A stretch of 6,071 nt of DNA. It comes from Myxococcales bacterium UBA5297 (GTDB taxonomy: Bacteria; Myxococcota; Myxococcia; Myxococcales; UBA5297). Position numbers and translations under genes: made by a program. The stretch covers positions 90,624-96,694 of the forward strand of contig DHSB01000173.1 in NCBI GenBank assembly GCA_002408385.1. The letters are read 5' to 3'. Of the stretch, positions 1 through 4,869 are shown one piece after another. The stretch's first letter is position 1. Every line of letters starts with the position of its first letter. Under the pieces are notes generated by a model, which saw only the letters and a list, made by a program, of their open reading frames with translations, ran no database searches and was not told the DNA's origin.

Positions 1-203
1 CGTTGTTGAGCGCTGGTTCTCGGGTAGCTGCCCGGTGGGCCTACCGTTGTTGAGGGCTGGGCCTACGGTTGTTGACCCGGTGCCAACAGTAGTTGACCGG
101 AGCTTCTACCGTTGCTGCGACGCCAGGATCCGTTGCTGCGGCGGCGGGATCGCTTGCTGACGGGCCAACAACCCTTGTTGCCCGCGGTAACAACCGTTGT
201 TGA
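1..203. repeat. Degenerate 21-22 bp periodic direct-repeat array (core CGTTGTTGA)
   Basis: A 9-base core recurs at starts 1, 23, 45, 67, 88, 110, 131, 152, 173 and 195. The steps are 22, 22, 22, 21, 22, 21, 21, 21 and 22 bases. Exact CGTTGTTGA occurs at 1, 45 and 195. The others differ at one to four positions, for example GGTTGTTGA at 67 and CGTTGCTGC at 110 and 131. The 12-13 base spacers vary but often end in TAC or AAC. Mixed 21 and 22 steps break any reading frame, so this is not a peptide repeat. The spacing is about two helical turns, which places every core on the same DNA face, as in iteron or operator arrays. The array begins at the first base of the window, so it may extend to the left. 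I do not recognise the motif, and its function is unknown. Confidence 0.8.
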
Positions 204-725
204 AGGTTTAGTAATCGCTGGGGGACCGGCCTTCTCCGTTCGCCCTGCGCGTTATCCCGCGCTCGCGAGGGGGGCAAAACGGCCCGTCGACTGCGCTCCC
301 ACCGCTGACGCGGCGAGGGCCACGCGCGGGTGACCGGCGGGCGGATCGTGCAGGTCGCAATCCCGCTCGTCCTTCGCGACGCCGGGCTTGAGCCCGTGGC
401 GCTCCAGAGTCCATTCGAGGTCTGGGAGGAACACCTGCAAATGCGCGAATTTCCTGATGCGTGCCCGCCACAGGGGTTCGCGTCCTGCCGGAGCACGAAG
501 ACGAAGCCGCGAATCCCTCGACCGCCGAAATGGGCCTGGCGCGTAACAGTTCCTGAAGAAGACTGCCTGGATGTGACGATTTCTGCAGGCGGCTAACGGA
601 TTTCGCACCGGAACGTCGCGGGCATGTGGCGCCGAGCCGGCGACGGCGTCCCCGGTCGGAACAGCGGCACTAATAAGGATAGGACCCTCGGAGGCAGAGC
701 TGGCGCGCCCCCCAATGGCAGCCGC
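204..725. other. Region with no supportable gene
   Basis: About 520 bases lie between the periodic array and the stop codon of the lipoprotein gene. Several short open frames exist on both strands, the longest on the minus strand at 252-608. They overlap one another, have no clear ribosome binding site, and give arginine- and proline-rich translations with no domain I recognise. This is typical of chance open frames in GC-rich DNA. The stretch around 400-600 is less GC-rich than its surroundings and could be a decayed gene or mobile-element remnant, but nothing in it identifies a family. No convincing intrinsic terminator for the lipoprotein gene is visible: the GC-rich hairpins around 628-650 are not followed by a T tract in the minus direction. 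Confidence 0.5.
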
Positions 726-2561
726 CTAATTGCCGACGCTGACCGTGATCGCGTCCTCCCCAACCGCCTGTGCGCCCGTGTAGGCGACCGCGCGCAGCTC
801 GTAGGCGCCGTTGGCGACCCAGGGGTCGGTCTGCCACTGCCACGAGAACGGGGCGGTCGCATCGGTCCCGAGCTGGTACCAGTCGACGGCGCCCGCGGGG
901 CGGCTGAAGAAGGTGACGCTCTCGACCGACTCGTGCGCGCTGGCCTCGACGGTCACCGCCCCCGCGACTTGCGCCCCGTCGGCGGGGCTCTCGATGGTGA
1001 TGAGCGAGTTCAGCACCTGGACCTCGACCACGTCCTCGCCGAGCTCCTCGGTGCCCGTGTAGGCGACCGCGCGCAGCTCGTAGGCGCCGTTGGCGACCCA
1101 GGGGTCGGTCTGCCACTGCCAGGAGAACGGGGCGGTCGAGTCGGTCCCGAGCTGATACCAGTCGGTCGCGCCCACGGGGCGGCTGAAGAAGGTGACGCTG
1201 TCGGCTGCGTCTGCCGCGGCGCTGATGGTCACCGCGCCCGAGACCTGGGCGCCGTCGGACGGGCTCTCGATGGTGACCGGCTCGACGTTCGCGACCTGCA
1301 CCTCGACCACGTCCTCGCCGAGCTCCTCGGTGCCCGAGAGGGCGACCGCGCGCAGCTCGTAGGCGCCGTTGGCGACCCAGGGGTCGGTCTGCCACTGCCA
1401 GGAGAACGGGGCGCTCGCGTCGGTCCCGAGCTGGTACCAGTCGGCGGCGCCGGCGCGGCGGCTGTAGAAGGCGACGCTATCGACAGACTCGGCGACTTCG
1501 GTCGCGATCGACACGGAGCCGGAGACCTGGGCACCGGAGGTCGGGCTCACGATGGAGATGGGGTCGAGCTCCGCGTTGCGGACCTGGACCTCGATGACGC
1601 CGGTCGCCTTCTTGGTCGAGCCGTTCCAGGCCTCGGCCATCAGCTCGTAGGTGCCGTTCGCGAGCCAGTGCGTCGTCGACCAGGTCTTTTCGTAGGGCGC
1701 CGAGGTGTCGGAGCCGAGCCCGTACCACTCCGCGGCTCCGGTCGCGCGGCTGAAGAACTTCACCTCGGTGACCGTGCCGCCGCCGACCGAGGCCTTGAAG
1801 GCGACCTCGCCCGAGACCGTCGCGCCGCTGCTCGGCGAGTCGATGGAGATCCAGACTTCGTCGCCGCCACCTCCGCCGCCGGCGGGCGAGTAGCGGTAGA
1901 GGTTGAAGTCCGGTGAGTAGGTCGCCGACGGGGCGCGGTAGTTGTTGAGGAAGCTCTCGGTCTTCTGGATGTAGGAGACGTAAGGGTTGTAGCCGGCCTG
2001 CTGGATGCCGGCGACCCAGCGATTGACGGCGGTGCGGATCTCCACGCCGTTGGCGACGTCCTGCTGGTAGCGCGCGGTGACCGGCTTGTACCAGCTCAAG
2101 GACGCGAGCTTGGAGGCGACGAAGAGGACGCTGTCGCGCTTGTCCGCGAACACGACGTACTTCTTGTTCGGGTCCCAGTCTGGCTGGCAGGTCAGGGTCC
2201 ACGAGTCGCGCCCGTCGGCCGAGGCGCTGCTGTACCACTTCCAGCCGAACAGGTTGTTCGCCTCGAGGCCGATGCGCGTCCAGCCGAAGCCGGACTCGTT
2301 GCAGGCCATCGCGGTCAGGGCTGCGGCCGGCGCACCGTAGGTCCTCTCGGCCTCCTGGGCGAAGACGGCGATGGCGCTGACGAAGGTGTCCTTCTCGGCG
2401 ATGGTCGGGTGGCCGGGTTTTGGGGAGTAGCAACCCCAGTCGGTGGCTCCCTGCGTGTTCTCTTCGACCACGGGCTCGTCGACTGTCGAGTCGGCGCGCC
2501 CGCAGGCAGCAGCGGTCAAAGCGAGGGTCAACGAGAAGAACAAGGAGCGAAGTGCCTTCAT
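726..2561 (-). CDS. Lipoprotein with FlgJ/GH73-type glucosaminidase domain and four Ig-like repeats
   Basis: This is a 611-residue predicted secreted lipoprotein that likely cleaves peptidoglycan glycan strands at the cell envelope. A basic N-terminus and hydrophobic stretch (residues 1-19) end in LTAAAC, with C20 as the lipidated cysteine. Alanine at -3 is non-ideal. Glycine at +2 favours the outer membrane. Residues about 55-210 resemble glucosaminidase domains: NESGFG (candidate catalytic E89), then NNLFGWK (102-108), FADKRDSVLFVASKL (138-152) and an AGYNPYVSYIQK segment near 189-200. A six-glycine linker (228-233) leads to four Ig-like repeats of about 93 residues (about 236-332, 333-426, 427-519, 520-611), each with a WYQLGTD- or WYGLGSD-like motif and ANGxYEL. 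These probably act in binding or spacing. The start at 2561 is set by GAGAGG at 2568-2573, six bases upstream; the frame stays open to 2852, but that extension is only repeat DNA. The substrate is inferred from family, and another muramidase-like specificity is possible. Confidence 0.85.
   Translation of the reverse strand: MKALRSLFFSLTLALTAAACGRADSTVDEPVVEENTQGATDWGCYSPKPGHPTIAEKDTFVSAIAVFAQEAERTYGAPAAALTAMACNESGFGWTRIGLEANNLFGWKWYSSASADGRDSWTLTCQPDWDPNKKYVVFADKRDSVLFVASKLASLSWYKPVTARYQQDVANGVEIRTAVNRWVAGIQQAGYNPYVSYIQKTESFLNNYRAPSATYSPDFNLYRYSPAGGGGGGDEVWISIDSPSSGATVSGEVAFKASVGGGTVTEVKFFSRATGAAEWYGLGSDTSAPYEKTWSTTHWLANGTYELMAEAWNGSTKKATGVIEVQVRNAELDPISIVSPTSGAQVSGSVSIATEVAESVDSVAFYSRRAGAADWYQLGTDASAPFSWQWQTDPWVANGAYELRAVALSGTEELGEDVVEVQVANVEPVTIESPSDGAQVSGAVTISAAADAADSVTFFSRPVGATDWYQLGTDSTAPFSWQWQTDPWVANGAYELRAVAYTGTEELGEDVVEVQVLNSLITIESPADGAQVAGAVTVEASAHESVESVTFFSRPAGAVDWYQLGTDATAPFSWQWQTDPWVANGAYELRAVAYTGAQAVGEDAITVSVGN
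729..1562 (-). repeat. Three tandem 279-bp coding repeats (Ig-like modules 2-4)
   Basis: The DNA encoding the last three Ig-like modules repeats with an exact 279-base (93-codon) period. Bases 782-842 are identical to 1061-1121, and 1062-1134 are identical to 1341-1413, including synonymous positions. Divergence is concentrated in the beta-strand segments between the WYQLGTD block and the next VTIESP-like module start. The first Ig module (about 1563-1856) has the same protein pattern but is clearly diverged. This indicates recent duplication or gene conversion of modules 2-4, and the array could change copy number by recombination. Confidence 0.9.
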
Positions 2562-2593
2562 CGGCTGCCTCTCATGGCTCGTGGAACTCCGGG

Positions 2594-2612
2594 CCGATTC
2601 TCGGCGAATCGG
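2594..2612. promoter_or_regulatory. Perfect 7-bp inverted repeat upstream of the lipoprotein gene
   Basis: CCGATTC (2594-2600) and GAATCGG (2606-2612) form a perfect inverted repeat around TCGGC. It lies 33-51 bases upstream of the lipoprotein start at 2561. It could be an operator for a dimeric repressor or a hairpin in the 5' leader. No clear -35/-10 pair for the gene is visible around it, so its role cannot be assigned from sequence alone. Confidence 0.4.
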
Positions 2613-2689
2613 GTCCGGGTGTTGAGTCGACCGAGGCGCAAAGTGAACGATTTCGGGCGCGAAGGGAAGCCGGTAGCGGATGGGCGAGC

Positions 2690-2980
2690 CGTCTCGCGAC
2701 GGCGAAGGAGGGCGGGACCGCCGCCGTCCCGGCGGCCAGCGCCGGCGAACGAGAAACGGCACGCCATCATCGTCTTCGCGACGGCGAAGGAGGACGGGAC
2801 CGCCGCCGTCCCGGCGGCCAGCGCCGACGAACGAGAAACGGCACGCCATCATCGTCTTCGCGACGGCGAAGGAGGGCGGGACCGCCGCCGTCTCGGCGGC
2901 CAGCGCCGGCGAACGAGAAAGGGCACGCCATCACTTCGCGAAGGCGAAGGAGGACGGGACCGCCGCCGTTGGGGCGGCAC
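2690..2980. repeat. 82-bp tandem repeat array with conserved hairpin, about 3.5 copies
   Basis: Copies begin (at GGCGAAGGAG) at 2701, 2783, 2865 and 2943. Two periods are exactly 82; the third is 78 owing to a 4-base deletion. The last copy is partial and ends near 2980. A shortened TCGCGAC tail precedes copy 1. Each copy has a GC hairpin: GCCGCCG-TCC-CGGCGGC at 2720-2736 and 2802-2818, the same stem with loop TCT at 2884-2900, and GCCGCC-GTTGG-GGCGGC at 2962-2978. The period is not a multiple of three, so the arginine-rich open frames crossing the array are not genes. It lies between the AI-2E and lipoprotein genes and could be a dispersed genomic repeat, a mini-satellite or structured RNA in the upstream region. 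Confidence 0.9.
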
Positions 2981-3043
2981 ACTCGACACGATCATCGGGG
3001 GTGCGCCCGGGGAGGCGACGACGCACGAAATGCCGACTCGGAG

Positions 3044-3063
3044 CGCCGACCTTTGTGTCGGCG
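3044..3063. terminator. Hairpin downstream of AI-2E gene, possible weak terminator
   Basis: CGCCGAC (3044-3050) pairs with GTCGGCG (3057-3063) across a six-base loop, 39 bases past the AI-2E stop codon. In the minus direction no T run follows the stem directly, so it is not a standard intrinsic terminator. It may protect the 3' end or act with Rho. A second GCCGAC at 3032-3037 could compete for the same GTCGGC arm. Confidence 0.35.
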
Positions 3064-3101
3064 TCACGCCGCAGCATGCCCTCACTTCTTCGGACACCTC
3101 A

Positions 3102-4211
3102 TCAGTGGCGAAGCTGCTCGGGCTCGCCTTGCGGGACGCCTTGAACGGAGGCGGGCGTCCCGCCATCTTCGTGCTCGCGGCGATGCTCCTCGCGCACGGC
3201 AAGCAGCTCCTGGGCGAAGACGCGCAGGGCGCCGGCGATGGGCACGGCGAGCAGCACCCCGAGGATGCCGGCAAGCTCGTAGCCGACGAGGAGCGAGACG
3301 GCGACGCCAAGCGCCGACAGGCGCACGGTCCTGTGGTGGACCACCGGCAGGAAGAGGTGGCCTTCGAGCTGCTGGTAGACGACGAAGACGAAGAGCACCA
3401 CCAGCGCCTCGAGCCAGCCCGCGGTCAGGGCGGTGACCGCGGTGAGCAGGACGCCCCCGGTGATCGCGCCGACGAAGGGGATCAGATCGAGGAAGACGAG
3501 ACTCGCGCCCAGCGGCAAGAAGTACGGCACGCCCGCGGCGGCCAGGGTGACGGTGGCGACGCCGCCGGCGAAGAGGGCGATGGCGCCGGTGCCCACCGCG
3601 TAGCGCGAGGTGGCGACGTAGACCCCGCGCCACAGCCGGGCGGCGCGGGCGCGGGCAGGCGGGCGGAACAGGCCCGCGGCCTGCGCGAGCAGCGAGGGGC
3701 CGCTCAGCAGCATGAAGAGGGTGACGAAGGCGATGGAGACCGCCGCGAAGGAGAAGCGCATCAGGCCGCCGACGAGCTGCAGCAGCGGCGCGCTGGCCCC
3801 GGCGAGCGCCGCCGGCAGATCGTGCAGGAACCGCTCGACAGCGGCGCCGAGCGCGAGGTGGTCGTCGAGGCGCTGGAAGCGCGGATGGCTCCGGAGCTGC
3901 GCGGCGAGCTCGGGGGCGCGCGAGACCAGCTCGCTCATCTGCTGGAGGAGCGGCGGCAGGATGAGCCACGCGAAGCCGACCGTCGTCCCGACCGCGACGA
4001 GCATCACCAGTACGACCGAGGCCCGGCGCGGCATCCAGACCGAGAGGCGGTCGACGACCGGGTTGAGCACCATCGCCAGGAAGAAGGCGATGAGCAGCCA
4101 CAGCAGGACGTCCTTGAGCACGAAGAGCAGCGTGGCGAGCAGGCCGGCGATGGCCATCGAGCCGAGGATGGTCGCCATCGTGGCGAAGCGGACCTGGGAT
4201 TGACCGGCCAT
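3102..4211 (-). CDS. AI-2E family transporter (PerM/YdiK/TqsA-like membrane protein)
   Basis: This is a 369-residue polytopic inner-membrane protein, the usual length for the family. Hydrophobic segments lie near residues 10-30, 34-50, 64-88, 150-170, 205-228, 230-262, 265-282 and 298-335. A soluble stretch of about 60 residues (90-145) sits after the third, as is typical. Family signatures are visible: LNPVVDRL (49-56), FLDLIPFVGAITGG (240-253), and QLEGHLFLPVV followed by LGVAVSLLVGYELAGILGVL and AVPIAGAL (281-329). Family members include E. coli TqsA, linked to autoinducer-2 export, and others proposed as Na+/H+ antiporters, so the substrate cannot be predicted. The charged C-terminal tail (340-369) looks disordered. 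The ATG at 4211 was chosen because upstream sequence loses membrane-protein character; its ribosome binding site (GCGAGA) is weak. The gene is divergent from rpmE. Confidence 0.9.
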   Translation of the reverse strand: MAGQSQVRFATMATILGSMAIAGLLATLLFVLKDVLLWLLIAFFLAMVLNPVVDRLSVWMPRRASVVLVMLVAVGTTVGFAWLILPPLLQQMSELVSRAPELAAQLRSHPRFQRLDDHLALGAAVERFLHDLPAALAGASAPLLQLVGGLMRFSFAAVSIAFVTLFMLLSGPSLLAQAAGLFRPPARARAARLWRGVYVATSRYAVGTGAIALFAGGVATVTLAAAGVPYFLPLGASLVFLDLIPFVGAITGGVLLTAVTALTAGWLEALVVLFVFVVYQQLEGHLFLPVVHHRTVRLSALGVAVSLLVGYELAGILGVLLAVPIAGALRVFAQELLAVREEHRREHEDGGTPASVQGVPQGEPEQLRH

Positions 4212-4298
4212 TCTCGCGGGTTGGAAGCAGGTTCGACCTGAGGGGAATCTGGGCACTCTCCCCGAGCCCGGCTGCAGGGGCCGCGGCCAGGCCGTTCC

Positions 4299-4328
4299 TT
4301 GACAGTGCAGCGAGTGGGCGTCTATACA
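4299..4328 (+). promoter_or_regulatory. Near-consensus sigma-70 promoter for rpmE
   Basis: A perfect TTGACA (-35, 4299-4304) and TATACA (-10, 4323-4328) are separated by 18 bases. Transcription would start near 4335 and leave a leader of about 63 bases before the rpmE ATG. Such a strong housekeeping promoter fits a ribosomal protein gene. It is the best promoter match in the window. Confidence 0.75.
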
Positions 4329-4353
4329 GCCAGCTCTTTTTGCCGCCAGTCCT

Positions 4354-4383
4354 CTCGCGCACCGGTGCCGGGAGTAAGGCGAG
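4354..4383 (+). promoter_or_regulatory. Possible structured rpmE 5' leader
   Basis: Within the predicted leader, CTCGC (4354-4358) can pair with GCGAG (4379-4383). It encloses the self-complementary GCACCGGTGC (4359-4368), so two nested or alternative hairpins are possible just before the GAGGAA ribosome binding site at 4385-4390. L31 mRNA leaders are known to bind L31 for autoregulation in several bacterial groups. I cannot match this sequence to any of those described structures, so autoregulation is only a possibility. Confidence 0.3.
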
Positions 4384-4397
4384 TGAGGAAGCAAACC

Positions 4398-4613
4398 ATG
4401 AGGGACGGAATTCACCCGAACTACCGGCCGGCGACCGTTCGCTGCGCTTGCGGCAACACCTTCGAGACCCGCTCGACGCGCGGCGACTTCTCGGTGGAAG
4501 TCTGCGCTGCCTGCCACCCCTTCTTCACCGGCAAGCAGAAGATCATGGACACCGAGGGCCGCATCGAGAAGTTCCGCAAGCGCTACGAGAAGAAGGCGCC
4601 TGCCAAGGCCTAG
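4398..4613 (+). CDS. rpmE: 50S ribosomal protein L31 (bL31), zinc-binding form
   Basis: This 71-residue protein is part of the large ribosomal subunit, near the central protuberance and the bridge to the 30S head. The N-terminus [10 protein letters not shown] is the standard L31 start. Cysteines at 16, 18, 36 and 39 (CACG and [13 protein letters not shown]) form the CxC...CxxC zinc site that marks the C+ form; zinc-independent paralogues lack it. The FRKRYEKK tail is also typical. The start at 4398 has GAGGAA at 4385-4390, seven bases upstream. An in-frame ATG at 4299 overlaps the -35 element and would add a non-homologous extension, so it is rejected. A strong promoter lies upstream and an intrinsic terminator downstream, which suggests a monocistronic transcript. 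The neighbouring DUF1385 gene is a commonly seen partner. Confidence 0.97.
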   Translation: MRDGIHPNYRPATVRCACGNTFETRSTRGDFSVEVCAACHPFFTGKQKIMDTEGRIEKFRKRYEKKAPAKA

Positions 4614-4652
4614 GCTGCTGGCCGCTGGCCCTCCCGCCATCAGTCTTCAGCG

Positions 4653-4693
4653 AGCCCGACCGTCGCCTGTGCAGGCGGCGATCGGGCTTTCGT
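4653..4693 (+). terminator. Intrinsic terminator after rpmE
   Basis: AGCCCGA (4653-4659) pairs with TCGGGCT (4682-4688). Within it, CGCCT and AGGCG pair around GTGC to make a long two-part GC-rich stem. The sequence CTTTCGTT follows directly, giving a short T-rich tail. It starts 39 bases after the rpmE stop codon and should separate rpmE transcription from the DUF1385 gene. Confidence 0.8.
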
Positions 4694-4816
4694 TGGATCC
4701 CCTCCGCGGCCGCGCGCGCAGTTGCCTGCTTTCGTCTCCGCGAATCCCCCTGCATCGGTGCGTGGGTTTCCCTCCGCGTGCCGGCCGGCTTTGCGCCGTG
4801 CCGGCTTTTGGTGTTT

Positions 4817-4845
4817 TTGGCGGGCCCGGTGGTTAGCCATATCGT
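4817..4845 (+). promoter_or_regulatory. Candidate promoter for the DUF1385 gene
   Basis: TTGGCG (4817-4822) and TATCGT (4840-4845) are spaced by 17 bases, with a run of T just upstream. The predicted start near 4852 would leave a leader of about 18 bases with GGAG at 4859-4862. The match is moderate. The gene needs its own promoter if the terminator after rpmE is efficient. Confidence 0.4.
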
Positions 4846-4869
4846 TCGGGACTTGATCGGAGTCGTCGC

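Noticed and set aside
1..203. CRISPR array
   Set aside because: The repeat core is only 9 bases and degenerate, with 12-13 base spacers. This does not fit CRISPR repeats (about 24-40 bases) or spacers, and no cas gene is present.
252..608. Possible small minus-strand gene of 118 codons
   Set aside because: It has no ribosome binding site, no recognised domain and overlapping alternative frames of similar length. I considered a transposase remnant but found no diagnostic motif.
624..1916. 430-codon plus-strand open frame with repeated GDRAQLVGAVGDPGVG-like peptide
   Set aside because: It is antisense to the lipoprotein gene. Its repeats are just the 279-bp coding repeats read on the other strand, and the minus frame has a signal peptide, a recognisable domain and a ribosome binding site.
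2562..2852. N-terminal extension of the lipoprotein to an upstream ATG at 2852
   Set aside because: The extension is translated from the 82-bp repeat and would place the signal peptide about 97 residues inside the protein. The ATG at 2561 has a good ribosome binding site and a proper lipoprotein signal directly after it.
2690..2980. CRISPR array or peptide repeat in the 82-bp array
   Set aside because: The copies are similar across the whole unit, with no unique spacers. The 82-base period shifts the reading frame, so no repeated protein is encoded.
2409..4241. 610-codon plus-strand open frame across the 82-bp repeats and the AI-2E gene
   Set aside because: It is a GC-rich antisense frame. 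The translation is Arg/Glu/Asp-rich and low complexity, while the opposite strand encodes a clear AI-2E family protein.
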